Of a stretch of 64,000 nt of DNA, positions 1 through 12,480 are shown one piece after another. Origin of the DNA: Apis mellifera (lineage: Eukaryota > Arthropoda > Insecta > Hymenoptera > Apidae). The stretch spans positions 6,811,001 through 6,875,000 of the forward strand of contig NC_037641.1 in assembly GCF_003254395.2 (NCBI RefSeq), written 5' to 3'. The notes beneath the pieces are model-generated. The model was not told the origin of the DNA and did not search any database. It saw only the letters and a program-made list of their open reading frames with translations. A program made the translations under genes and the position numbers. Within the stretch, counting starts at the first letter, position 1; each line of letters opens with the position of its first letter.

Positions 1-3000
1 TACAGAGTTTTCTTTTTAATGGAAGGAGGAAGGACGAGTAAGAATGATATTCTTTTTATTTACAGTGAAAGGGAACACATAGAAAAACAAAAAAATCTGG
101 TCAAATTACTTTCCATTTCCAAGAAAAAAAAAGGAACGTGTTTTTAGATACATCAATTATCAAGTTCATCCAACTTGTGTCCAATCTTATCCATAAATAA
201 TAATTTCTTTTCGAAAGGATTCATTATCGGGATCGATAAGATCTAAACCACGGCTCGCCCATCGTACGTGATCTTTCTGACATCGATCAGAAACGGAACA
301 TCTCGATTTACACCATTTTTAACTTGGCCACCCTATAACCACCGTTCTTATCTCGATCGTAAATCACACCACACAGATTTTCACGTTACGATTATTTCTT
401 TTTTTTTTTTCCCCTGGAAACAAGAAAATCGACGCACTCTCAAAAAATAAGAGAAAATAAAATAAGAAACGAGGGGAAAAAACAGGCTACCCTGTATGCA
501 CGCGTATTGACGGAGGAATGCGTGCGTATATACACGACGATGTAATAACACGATGAGAATTATCCCACGCATCGCACGGTTTAAAAACGTAGGAAGAGAG
601 TGGAAGGGCGTTTTCCAGTTTCAGACCCGTTTTCTACTCGATTTTCCTCCCCTTTTCCCTCCCCTCCCCGAACACACCGGCAAGAAATAGTTATTACTAG
701 GTAGGTTCGATGCCCACGGGAAGAACGTGAATATCCCGCGTTTCCTTTTGATCATCTTCGCGTGATCCAGCGAGCAAACACTTCTTCCGACCCGTTATTC
801 GCAGGGAATATGAATCGTCCTCGGGGCGAAAGTATTGCTCCTGGAAAACTCTATTTGCTTTGCTTCTTCCATTCCTCTCTCTCTCTTTCTCTGTTTCTTT
901 TTTTCTTTTCTCCTTAGTTTGGCTGAAAGCCAAATTTTGATAATTTTGTAATTAGAAATATCCTGTGAGATTAGTGTGAAAGTTTTTTTATATTTTGTTG
1001 AAATCTCTTGGTTTTATTTATTAAACTATTGAGAATGAGTGTAAAGTAGATATTTTCACTTATTTCGTTCATTATGTAAAATATTATCGAAAGAAAATTA
1101 AAAATATTCTTCAAACAATTTCCTTCCCCTTCCTGTAAAAAGTGAGCAAGTAATATTTTCAAACAAGTTTTACCACTATATATATATTAATACATCACGT
1201 TAAAGGAGAACAGAAAATACAGTGGAACCAGGTTCGAACTTGTTCTTTCTCGATCAACTTTCAATCTCAGGAAAGCGAAGGGATCGACCAGTCTGTGAAA
1301 GCGATCACCGTTCGAAATGCGTAGCGGTAATAAATCGAAATAGTACGGCCCTGGCCGTCTACTTTAAAGTGTACACGAAGTGGCGTTCTCCACGCGAACG
1401 AAGTACCTGTCGCAGGTGCCCTTCCGGATTGAGGACTCGACGCGGCTTGAAGAGGAGCGAGGGGGAGAAAGAGTAGTAGTAGTAGTGGTAGGTTGGAGAT
1501 CAGAGGGTCGCCACCCTTATTCACCCTTTGCGCTTGCTCTCCAGCCGTGTTCCAGAGGTTTTGATCCTCTGAATTCGCTAGTCGAAAAAGTCGCTCCGGG
1601 GGTTGTTTTAGTTTCACCGAGTATTAAAAAATATCTGACGGCAACTTTTTCTCCCCTTTCTCTCTTCTTCCCTTTTCTTCTTCTTCTTTTTTTTTTTTTC
1701 AACCCACCACGTCGTGTAAATATTGAAAGTAGCTCGCAATTCGCGAAACATTTTTAACAAATTTCGCGAGAATCTTTGCAGTAATTTTCTTTTTCTTTTT
1801 TTTTAAATTGATTCAAACTCTGTTCAAATTAGGAAAATTTTATAAATCGTTATAGATACGGAGATAACGATTATTAGAAGTTTAAAGGCAAAGTTTTGCC
1901 TTTTAAAACGCTCTTTCATTCATCCCGATACGACTTCCGGTTCTTGAGATATCGTGCAAAGACGAGGGTAAATTTTAATCGTTCGTTGTCTTTCACGAGA
2001 CTCTTGCTCCCTAACTTTGTCTCAAAGTTGAGACAAGTGAGATTGCTGGAAAAAACGTAGTACGCGTTTCCAGGAAAATATATGGGTCAATGAGTCGCTG
2101 GCCCATTCATGATTTCTGTACTCGTGGCTCTCAAGTCAATGGATACTTCACAAGTCCTTATAAAATCTCAGCAAACCAGTTGAAATATCAGAAGTTTTTT
2201 TTTAAAAAAGTGGCTTCAAGTGACACAATCTTCTCTATCTTTCCCTATATGAAAAATCCAAAAGTTTCATTTGCACGAACAAATTTCGTATTCCCTTATC
2301 GTGATACGAATGTTTTAACCGCATAAAAGACATTTCCCTCGTCGTCACGTTGAAGATTCCACGTGTAATTTTATATCATATATATATATATATAAAATTC
2401 GAGAGAAAATAGCTCTCTCTCTAACTGTATCAGCCACGTGAGGGAACCGTAGCAAATAAATTTCACGTTGCTCGGGTTACATTGTCTATTGTTGGCGAAG
2501 TTTCTACGAGAATTGCGCAGGATTCACAGCAGATGTATGGCAACGAGCCGCTTCCCGCTTACTACTACGCGATTACCGCGAATTTTCCCAACCGATTACC
2601 ACGTTTTCCATCCGCGAATGCATCCTCCAACTCGAACGAATCACTTCGAAACACGCATGCGCGTAAGCTTCGTGGTTTACGATTTTTCACCATTTATTTT
2701 CGGTGGCGCGCGGTGTATATAATCAACTTTTCGGTGCAATTAACGCGATAACGAAATAAACGACACGGAAATAAAGCCACCCGCGCAATTGGGTTAACCC
2801 CCCACCAATCTTCTCCCCGAGTTTAACTTTTCCAGAGATCCTAATCGAGTTGGTTAAATACTTGTCGGAACGAGATATACTTTCTCGGGTGTGTACAACT
2901 CTCGGTGGCGTGTAACGTTTGTTTGCCGGCCAATTAGCTATTTCGAGGATGGGGATTTTTTTTTCGAGAGGGGGAGGAGGGAAACGGTAACGTGAGAGAG

Positions 3001-4690
3001 TTAATTGAAATTCTAATTTCAACGGACGTTAATTTATTTGTGCACGAGGTTGTTGTAATTTGTTGTTCGTTATATCGAGAAGATGCATACAATTTTGATA
3101 TAGCTAGCTTAATTGTATCGTCTTGCGTATTCTCAACGATGCGATCGTCTAACAGTATCTTTTTAACACAAACGTTGCATGTTTTTGTTTAGAAGATTGT
3201 TGAGAGAATTATGTATTCTTTTTTTTTTATTACCGTTATCAATTCACCTTTCGAGATATTTTATCCGAAAATTCCGAACTCCTCGCAGAAGCACGAATTC
3301 GAGTTTCATTTCTTTCGAAAATTATTCAAAAGAACGGGTAATAAATTTTTAAAACGATCTAAACTCACGTTTTTTATTCCAATCCATCGTATCCCCAATC
3401 GATATTTTATATTTGTACAAAATAATAACTCGAATAACACGAAAAAAAAATTTCCAGAGATATAGATTCATCAAACCACTGTATTCTCGTATTTCGTCGA
3501 TCCATTTTCCAAAAAAAACTCCGTGCATCAATAATCCAATCACCGATCCATTTACCAATCAAACTTTTCAAAAAACAAAAAAAGCATCGAACAAGTAACC
3601 AAAAACTGAACAACCCCCTCAACGAATAACCCCAATTCATTTCTCACTTGTTCTAATTATCAATTTCATCCCCTAACGATAATAGCAATTATCCTCTTAT
3701 CCTACGGTGTGTCGGGGCAAAGTCGAATTGATAAAAAAATATCGTAGTTATAGAATATAGAAAAGGCGCGTAGATTAACGGCTCGACTCCCTCCCGACCC
3801 GTTAATGAGGATGTTACGCATATTACGTTGCGGCGTGGGCCGTTCGCCATTTCTAATCGCCGCGCGTGGGGCAGCGTTGATGTTAACGGTAGCGTTGATA
3901 GCGGTGCAGACGCCGATGCCAGTGGGCCAAGGATCTTTCTCTTAGTAGTGCAGAGGTCGTACCTTGCTGCACACACGTCATGCTATCAAAGATAGTTCGA
4001 TAAATGTGGCGAGGGAGACGCGGAGGCGATTAACGCGCTCGGGCGTCCTAGAAATCTAGGATAATTCGCGTAACGGGATTCTTTCGTAATCGCGTTACGC
4101 GAAGAGGTTGGATAAAAGAAAAAGAAAAGAAAAAAGGTGTCGAACGGTGTTTTTTTTTTTTCTCTCCTTCCCCGAATTTTTCAAGTCACGTTGGAATTGG
4201 AACGCGTTTTAGGGAAAAAAATTATTCGAATAATTATTTTATCTTTCGAGGATTTAGATTATTGTTAATATATATTTGCTAATAATTTTTGCCTTTGAAT
4301 GATGAAATTTCACTAGTTTCTAGATTTTTTTTCTTGAATTTTAAAGAACGTTTAGTGAATTATTTCTAAAAATCACGTACTTAATACTTTTAATAATATC
4401 AAAATAAAAAATAAAAATATTTTTAATATGTTCAATTTCATAATCGACTAACTATGTAACTAACTAATGTTGAAAAAAAAAATAATCCATGTCGACATTA
4501 TCAAAATTATTATTCAAAAAACTTTGTTCCCAAATTTGATCTCATCGTTCATCGTTCGTTGAATTCAAAATTCAATCCAGCGATATTTTCAATGAAATCT
4601 ACCATCTCTTGAATGAATGGACTTGATGAGAAAGGATATCCACGTTGCTAATCTCTGATAAGATAAAGTAATATTCTTGATATATCGTAA
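1..4690. other. non-coding AT-rich DNA, no supported gene
   Basis: I find no exon with paired splice sites or convincing coding bias here. The block is AT-rich with several CpG-richer islands (about 600-900, 1220-1720, 2460-2960 and 3700-4060). These carry short open frames on both strands at once, as expected from composition rather than coding. Homopolymer T and A tracts and a short TA repeat (about 2380-2395) are present. Confidence 0.6.
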
Positions 4691-4740
4691 TCGTGACAGG
4701 TTTGATTCCGCGTTTTTTCACGGCGATATCGAGAGAGGGA

Positions 4741-5021
4741 GAGAAAAAGGTGGGTTATAAAAGGTGGCACGGATCGGAACGAAAAGGAGGGAGGAGGGGC
4801 GCGAAACGTGGTGCGGTGTGCAGCCGGCATACAAACGGTTCTTTGTGCCACCAAACGGTGTCCGCAATATCGTTGACAGCATCTCTGGATTCAATCTAGA
4901 TCGTTCGGGCTCCCTACGGTATAGAAGCGGCGACAAACTGCTGACAAACACACGGACTTGGTGCCCCGCTTCTGACGCGCTGTCAATCATTATGAAACCC
5001 TATAAAGAAAGTAGCAGCTAA
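4741..5021 (+). promoter_or_regulatory. CpG-rich island with TATA-like box
   Basis: A TATAAAAG box lies at 4756-4763, followed by about 250 bp of GC- and CpG-rich sequence. Both strands are open over much of this, so no coding strand can be chosen. The composition and the TATA motif are compatible with a core promoter and first exon reading rightwards. I see no insect initiator at the usual spacing and no strong splice donor, so this stays a weak call. Confidence 0.25.
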
Positions 5022-8000
5022 CGGTTAGCTGCACGTTTCATTATTAACCCGAAGCTGTGATCGATTCGAAGGGGGGATGATTCGATTCGAATCGACAATT
5101 GTCTTTCAATTTGAATAATTTGACATTTGGATGATAGATAATTTTAATTTCGAATTGTACAACAGGATTCAATTGGATTTGATTCGATAATAAAATGTAT
5201 TAATATAATATTGCACAAATTGTTATTATTTGATAAATTATTAAGCGCGATTAAATAATAAACACATCGAATACGGGAAATTGAGTTTTGATTCGAGATG
5301 ATAAAAATTTTATCGCGTATTTCTATTAATCTTTATCGTGTAATTGAAACGAATTAATCGCAATGAAGGAAGCGCGATAATGCAATTGTTGAAATATGAC
5401 ATTTGCAGTTATTATTATCATCGGTATCATGATAGGAAGTTGCGTAAAATATCGTGCCGCGAATTCTCCATGCGAAATTTCGGATTTCGTCGGTCGCGGT
5501 TATCCGACGCGAAGCTTAATGATAAAGCCAATAAAGAAATATGAAATATCGGATCACGATTCTATCCATTAAGGGATTAAAATAGATGAGCTTGGATTAA
5601 AGATAATTAACGAGTTTGTCGCCGGGTGGATTTATCCTGTAATATACAATTCCACGATAGAAATTAATACCATAAAGTAGAGTTTCCTTCGTTTGCAAGA
5701 TATTCTATTTACACCACGTGAAACGAAATACGTTCAAACGAGCTGAAAAAAATAATCTAAAATGAAAGGGAAAGAATTCTTTCGCCCATTGTGCGAAACC
5801 CGTGTTGTGTCACGCCCGAATAAATTCGACTCTCGTTAAAAGAAAAAAATTTTCAACGATTCGTCGACGACAAAATATTACAAATCGGCATAGATTTATT
5901 CCCTATTAGATATTCGTTATTCAACAATGGATCAATGCAATTTCGCGTGAAAACGATCACCTCCTCCTCCTCCTCCTCCTTTCTTCCTTGTCCTCGAACG
6001 AATTTACAGTCACGATTAATCTCCCAGAATTGTAAATTATTTTTAACGTTCCACGTGCGAATGATGACGTATCGTTACTCCGCGACGATAAGCGTAATAA
6101 TTTTTATTCCACGCGAACGAGAATATTGTTTTCCTTTTCCCGTGACCGTCATGCCATGATTACTCCTCCACTTGTGATAAATTATTCGTGGATCGTCAAA
6201 ACGATTTGATTCAGATTTCTGAGAGAGGAGGATTAATTAAATGATCAAATTTGTCTCGACGAGTTTTTGAAAATAGTATCGAATCATTTACAAATATTAA
6301 TATTTGTAATATTTTTAAGCGTGGATTAAATCTTGTAAAAAGTATATAGAGTCGTATAAAATATGCCTTCCATGTTTACCACGTTCATCTGACAAAGATA
6401 TATGTTATTCGAATATATTTTATAAATATTCGAACGAAACAACAAAATTGCACAGTATAGTGGACCTAAATTAATGTCGATCGGATTTTGTCCTATTGAA
6501 AAAAAAAAAAAAAGTAACGGATAGTATCGAAATACAGAAATATATTAAAAATCGTTCGTAATTGGTGATAAATCTAAAAGTAAAAAATTTTTCCATCAAT
6601 TTTCTGATTTAACTTGTATCACTATTAAAAATAAACATTTATTTCGACACAATTCTGATGGCTACTTTACGTAACGAAAATCGAAAATGCAATCGATGAT
6701 GCACTTAATATCCATTTAATATTGCACGTATGCAACGTCTTAATGTTTATTGATGTAATTTAGAATACATTTTACTACGCCTATGCATGATTCACGAGAT
6801 GACGAAAACGTAATATTGAACAAAATAGCAAAATATACGTAACATCGCCTTTATCGAATTCGAACGGTGTCAAATGTTATCTGTCCGGGGCCGGGAAAAA
6901 TTTCTATAAATTTTAGATAATTGAATGTATCAAATATATTTGATTTCATTATTGAAAATGCATCCGCTCGATCGATATTTCATGTTAATTATATCTCTTC
7001 TTTATATTCGTATTGACATTATCGAAAATTAATGTAAAATTATTATTTAACCGCAATATAATTACGAAATAAAACTGTTACAAGCTACGAACAATAAATA
7101 CACGTTAAAATGTAGGTTAAAATTTATTAGTTTACACAGCACAGTCTGACTGTTTCAAATGCTCGCCTGACTAACCCGACTCATCATGAAACTCGTAAAA
7201 CTTTGGCTGATATACCATTATTTGAAACGCGATTTAACTCCAAGTTAAATATTAACTCTTTTTTCCTTTTTTTTTTATTTATTCAACTCGGAAATACGAT
7301 TTTAATCGTATTTTAATTTTCGTTGATCTTTTCCTTTTTTCACATATTTTAACATATTTTGAAATATTTAAATACGAAATTGCAAAGTTTGTACAGAATC
7401 GTAATTACCACACGATTAGTACAAAACTTGTAACAAAATTATACTAAATAGTACAAAAACTTTATATCAATAAAATTATTAAACCTCTTCCTCTTTTCTT
7501 CTCCCTCCTCTTTATCTCTCTTATAAATTCATCTCGATCGTACTAAACGAATTACGATAGAAACCATAGAAAACATAATGATCTAACGTAATTTCTCGCG
7601 TTCCCTTCGCGTTGGTCCAACGCGTGTACCGTGCCTTTTGACGAGGCGCGTTAAAACCAGTCACCGATAAAAATATCCTTGTATATGGGGCATGTGCCGA
7701 AAGTTCATCCCGCACGTTGAAAAATGGGGACTGCAGGCCGGATAGACGTCTCTAATATCGAATGCATCGTCAAACTTAACAGCATAATTACCACCAATCA
7801 AGTTTCGTGAAAAATGGCCGACCGATTCGTGGATGGATACTTTAGAACCATTCGAAATTAATCGGTTAGACAGGTGTATATTTTCTTTCTTTTTTCTTTT
7901 CTAAATTATTCCTCCAACTTAAGTCAAGGGAGACAAATTTGGATGATGAATCGTAGACTAATTGGGGAGGATATTGGAGTCAAATTGAAAGAAGGGGAAA

Positions 8001-8768
8001 TGGGGTTAGAGAGAGAAAAAATATAGAGACACATGGAAGGAAATGGAGGAGATAGTCATTTTTTTTCGAGATCAACTTTAATAGGGGCAATTAATTAAAT
8101 AATTTCTGTATCATTCCACGAACACGGGAGATCCTGTGCAATTATATTTTATATTTGATGGAATCTCGGAGGAAAGGTTTCCTGCCGTGTATTCCCTGGC
8201 TCGTGTTGCAGTGGAAAATCAAGATCAACTTGTGATAGCGAAGATTTAATAGCGAGTTTTCGATATCTTAAGCGCGAGAGATATTTTTCGCTCTTGGCTG
8301 ACGATCATTTTGTAAGATGCATCGCTTCCTGAAGGATTAATTAATTAAAATGATCCGTGTTTTGGCAAGTTGCTTTACTTAGAACCCGAATGAAATTTCT
8401 TTCGGCGAGTGTAAGTGATGGATGAAGATCGAACTGGTCGCGATATTAAATTCTGAAATTTTCACGCTATACGAAATATTCCTATTCCTCAAAATTGCAT
8501 AATGTCTCGATACGAAGTTGCAAAATTAATTAAATAATGCGAGGATGGATGATCCTCTCAGGGAATATAGAAATTCGTAAAATTCGATTTACGATTTTCA
8601 TGATACATGGTATTAAAAGAAAAAAACATTCTCTTCATTCGTGAAAAGATTAATTTTTCAATTAAATATTCCCAAGAATAAATTAAATAATTCCTTCCCG
8701 GTTTGGGCGAAAAATTAAAAATCTTAGAAAATACCTTGGAAATTGTCGATCATCGCCGTTAATAATAA
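5022..8768. other. non-coding AT-rich DNA
   Basis: Mostly AT-rich sequence with no splice-bounded open frame. A small CpG-richer patch at about 7560-7860 looks like conserved non-coding sequence. It holds no frame with convincing coding character. Confidence 0.6.
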
Positions 8769-8835
8769 TTAGGCGGCCTGTCTGTCCCCATCCCGGTATC
8801 GCGCGTTTCTTGCCTCCCTTTCTTGACATTCCGTT

Positions 8836-9063
8836 TCACGCGAGCCTGTAGTACCTGTACAGGCAGCGGGCGAGTTGTGAACGAGACGCCGGCTCAGCAA
8901 GTTTCTTTTTGAAAGGAAGAAAGAGGCGGGCTCGCGGACTACGCGAAGATGAAGAAGCAGGGGAAGGAGTAAAACGAGTAATAGGAGTCCAAACAGAAAC
9001 GATCCGCAAGGTCGATGCAGACGTTCCTCTCTTGGGCTTCGCTGCTGCTCCTTCTGCCTCCTC
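8836..9063 (-). CDS. possible C-terminal exon, unrecognised protein
   Basis: On the minus strand a frame beginning near 9063 (AGG ATT GGA) stays open to a TGA at 8838-8836. It encodes a basic, Ser/Pro/Arg-rich tail: a GRREEAEGAAAKPKRG stretch, then SPASSSSRSPRARL, ending CLYRYYRLA. Entry at 9063 would be phase 0, which is what the upstream exon at 9534-9839 requires. Cautions: the polypyrimidine tract before this AG is poor. The segment is GC-rich, and both other minus frames are also open for a long way, one of them reading a Leu-rich membrane-like stretch. It could equally be a CpG-rich non-coding block. Confidence 0.3.
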   Translation of the reverse strand, partial: EEAEGAAAKPKRGTSASTLRIVSVWTPITRFTPSPASSSSRSPRARLFLPFKKKLAEPASRSQLARCLYRYYRLA

Positions 9064-9121
9064 GCGACGTCCAATCCTCTCATTTTTATCGATTATGAGA
9101 TTTAATTTTCCTCCCGGAAAA

Positions 9122-9371
9122 TTAATGGAACCGTTTCTTTTCTTTTCTTTTTTTTTTTTATATATATTCTGGAAATTGGAAAAAATTGGAATCTCAATTT
9201 TGGAATGTTCGTCGACTCGAGCGAAAGATGCTGTGACATTCTCACAATTAATGGAACTGTTTCTTTTCTTTTTTTTTTTATATATATATTCTCGAAATTG
9301 GAAAAAATTGGAATCTCAATTTTGGAATGTTCGTCGACTCGAACGAAAGATGCTGTGACATTTTCACTCAA
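9122..9371. repeat. two-copy tandem duplication, ~125 bp unit
   Basis: Copy 1 (9122-9247) and copy 2 (9248-9371) both begin TTAATGGAAC and run through a poly-T/TATATA tract and the core TTTTGGAATGTTCGTCGACT to GATGCTGTGACATT. They differ by few substitutions and by the length of the T tract, which suggests a recent duplication. The pair lies in the presumed intron between the minus-strand exon at 9534-9839 and the possible exon at 8836-9063. Confidence 0.95.
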
Positions 9372-9533
9372 ATTTAATATTTGTGCAATAGAGATATTAT
9401 TTAAAATAAGTGAAGAAAATGATTGGATTGATGTTCAATTCAAAAGCAAGATTAATCAGGATGCGATAGGAGACTTTAAAAAAAAAGAAAAAGATATTAT
9501 CAGGCATCGTATCGAAGATTGAAACTGTCTCAC

Positions 9534-9839
9534 CTGAAAAACCATTGTTGGCAGAAAGTCGATTCTGGCACAGCTTATTATCAGGGTCTGCGTTCTGCCT
9601 CCGTTTCTCTGGTCGAAAGACCAGATCCCATAGGCCTCTCCTATGTAGTCCGCGGGTTCAACAGATTTTAGATCCCGCAAAATTGCGTCCCATTGATAGA
9701 ATCGCTCGAGTCGGCCTGGAAATATCGTCTTCCCTCCCTTCCCCGTCGATTCAGCCGGCAACATTTCGCGGACTATCGGCCACCATTCAATTCGAAAATT
9801 ACTGCTCAGCAGCTGTGTATTGTCGAATACATAATATGT
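9534..9839 (-). CDS. internal coding exon, unrecognised protein
   Basis: On the minus strand a T11 tract ends in GCCAG and opens an exon of exactly 306 nt (102 codons). The exon closes TTTTTCAG|GTGAGA, a strong donor. Entry and exit are both phase 0. The translation begins TYYVFDNTQLLSSNF and contains RIEWWPIVREMLPAES, PGRLERFYQWDAILRD, DYIGEAYGIWSFDQ and CARIDFLPTMVFQ. It is rich in aromatic residues with mixed charge, has no low complexity and no obvious membrane segment, and so resembles a folded globular domain. Splice signals, codon use and composition all agree on this strand and frame. I do not recognise the family and assign no function. Upstream exons should lie at higher coordinates. 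A symmetric exon like this can be skipped without shifting the frame. Confidence 0.85.
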
Positions 9840-9844
9840 CTGGC

Positions 9845-12270
9845 AAAAAAAAAAAGAAAAAGGAATCGATTTTAATCCGCAGTTTAATATCTACCCCGTT
9901 GCTTTCCTCGAAAAAAAATATCCTTTTCCTCTGTCGAATAAAATTACTGATTTAAGCTTCAGAAGAATTTTGAAAGTTTAATCCCTACGACCTCTTTTCA
10001 TTCTTTAATTCCGGAATTCTTGGATTTCTTGAATTTTTTAATTCTTGGATCCTTTGGAAAATTTCCATGTCACCGATAATTTACGTAAAATTTGAAAAAC
10101 GTTGAAAAATTAATTATGTGATAAAAAAAAGTCGAAGAAATTTTACGCTTTTAAATATTCTATACTAATGAAGTTCCAAAAGGAAGGAAAAAGAAAGAAT
10201 TCGACGAAGGTTATAGAATACATCTTACGAATCGATCGAACTTATTTTTACATCTTGCAACACCTTTAATTATATAGAAAGAAATATACTTGGAAATTCT
10301 ATTGACATCAAATATAATGGTTTCTATTTTGTAACTTTATTCTCTTTTATCAAATATCTTGAGAATCTATCTAATATCTTCCAACTACGAATGGATTATA
10401 TACGTCTTCTTCTAATCATGATCAACAATATCTCAAAATTTATTATAATTATTCGCAAATGATGCCTCGAAACCCTTCTTCCCGTCCAAATCCATTAATT
10501 TTCCACATTTTACACCACATCGAGCCACTCTCCAACTTCTCGCCACACAGTCCTCCACTGTTTCAATCCCATCCACTGCGTCTGGCAGTTCATCAAGTTG
10601 ATTTGCGAGATCGATGCGTCGCGGGTATGAAATCGCGATACACCCGCGAATCTCGTCGGGGATCAAATGGCCGCCCCGGATCGGTCTGAGACTGTTTCAT
10701 GGTTGGCCGGTTGTGGCAGCGTCTCTGGCACGACCTCCACTCGCCAAAGGTAGTTAGGTATGTGGCTCGCGTGACGTTACATACGACCAAGGTCGGGGAA
10801 TGAACCGAGAAATCGATGGCTCCGTCCTCTCCTCCGCGCTTACGTTTTTCCACGTTTGTTGGTCGACTTATCTCTCGACGAGAGGGGACAGCTCCCCTTC
10901 GTTTCGCCGTCTCGTGAGCCCATTTCAGAAATAAAATTTTGTCACGAACGGTCGTAAGCGTTGATGACAAATAATTGTATTATACGGAGAGATTATTTTA
11001 TTCAAACTCTGAGGAATAAATTATTTCCGCCCCTGGGTGATTCTTCACCCTCGAAAAAAGTAACCTTTTATTCTCGCTATCCAAAAATTATTCTTCAGAA
11101 TATTCTATATAAACTCACTCTCGATATCCAAGGAAAGGTCTCGTAACTCTGCGAAAGAGCATCAACACCTCGAGTGGAATCACGTTCGATCGAGAAATGG
11201 TCGACGAGCCTATTTCCAGTTCGGCCCGCTATCGTTTCACCGCATCTCATCCGCAGGTGCAGCATGCCTTAACGAGCGACTTCCGTCGCGCTTATAATTC
11301 ATCCTGCACCTTGTTTCGCGATTCATTCATAATTCGTAACGGTACACGCGGCCGTTCTCTTGCCGATCTCGAGGGGTGCGAGGGACGAGTTCTAGATCGA
11401 CAATCGATCGTTCGCCATCTACAACCCTTTCTCTTTTCCCTTCTCTTTCGAACATTTTCGAAATGGATTTCGGATTGATTCGAGATGAAGATGAATTCGT
11501 TCTGCGATGGAGTTGTTCCAAGTTTGTTCCAAGAGATTGCTAATGCCGAATTCAAAGATTTGAATTACGTATAATTTTCTGGAATTGATTTAATATCGAT
11601 AGGAATGTGAGAAATGGGAATAATTGGATGGCTGAGTTTGTTTGAGAGTTTGAAACAGAGTTTGTGTGAAAATGAAATAGGTAGATTTATCAGGAGATAG
11701 GGAAGGGGGGTTGATGTTTATGGAAGAGGGGAAAGTAGGAAAAGAGATTCGCCTTTAAGGAGAGAATGTGAATTGATTGATAATGAAAGTTGATTAATGG
11801 ATCTTAAATCGTGACAATGAGATCCTTCCTTCGTTTATTATTATTATTATTATTTTTTATGAGTTTATTGAACTGTTAATTCCGCATTGAATTCAAAGAA
11901 TGCGGAACAATAGAATTTCTAATTTGAAGATCTTAACAAAGATAGATCTTTGTTAATGCGATTCTTAAACGAGAAATTAATATTTCTAAGTATAATGTAA
12001 TTTATAATTAAGTAGTATTGATTCTCTATACAACTATCTTTAATTCGACTAACTCTGTTTTTACTCTTCTGTTGCAGAATTCAACAGGAAAATCATGGAA
12101 GATATTGCAAAGCGGGGAAATGTTCTCGATTAATAAATCGTCTGTGAACGGGAATCGTAGTTGTGTTTTTAAATTTAATTGTTGAAAATAGTGGGGAGAG
12201 AGAGAGAAGAAAAAAATGAGAATAAAAGAATGAACAATTTTGCGAAGACTCTGACGAGGGATTCGGCCTT
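9845..12270. other. intron or intergenic DNA with CpG-rich islands
   Basis: AT-rich sequence holds two CpG-rich islands, at 10450-10960 and 11160-11480. In the first, several frames are open on both strands, including a minus frame at 10433-10666 (PDEIRGCIAISYPRRIDLAN) and a plus frame at 10459-10689. Because both strands are open I cannot support either as an exon. A weak minus-strand microexon signal (AG at about 11150, donor GTGAGT near 11112) was also seen. Confidence 0.4.
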
Positions 12271-12468
12271 TTAAATGGCCGAGGAGAGATCGTACGGCCT
12301 TTGAGGAGGATCGTAGGACCATTTTTCGGTGGCGATGTTCAGGAAGCGGTCCTTCAACTGGACACAGGAGAAAAGGATCGCAGAGTAGTCTACGGATAGG
12401 CTACTATGACGGACTATTTGGATCCACATTTCGTCAGGGCTCTCTGCCGCGATCCAGAACGACGAACG
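12271..12468 (-). CDS. probable terminal coding exon, unrecognised protein
   Basis: On the minus strand a phase-0 acceptor (TCACTTGAAG) at 12470-12469 opens a 66-codon frame ending in TAA at 12273-12271. The translation reads RSSFWIAAESPDEMWIQIV, then a VDYSAILFSCVQLKDRFLNI stretch, and ends RPYDLSSAI. Third positions are strongly C/G-biased compared with the AT-rich flanks, which supports coding. A TTTATT (minus AATAAA) about 430 bp downstream near 11837 could serve polyadenylation. The acceptor is only moderate, because its pyrimidine tract is interrupted. Entry phase equals that of the exon at 9534-9839, so the two could be alternative continuations of one transcript. Alternatively this may be the end of a separate gene. 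The family is not recognised. Confidence 0.6.
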   Translation of the reverse strand, partial: RSSFWIAAESPDEMWIQIVRHSSLSVDYSAILFSCVQLKDRFLNIATEKWSYDPPQRPYDLSSAI

Positions 12469-12480
12469 CTTCAAGTGAGT

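Noticed and set aside
697..730. tRNA-like B box GGTTCGATGCCC
   Set aside because: No A box at the right distance and no cloverleaf pairing could be drawn.
1267..1617. Minus-strand 116-codon frame with Leu-rich segment
   Set aside because: The plus strand is also open. The Leu run comes from an AGTAGTAGT-type repeat, and no splice sites support it.
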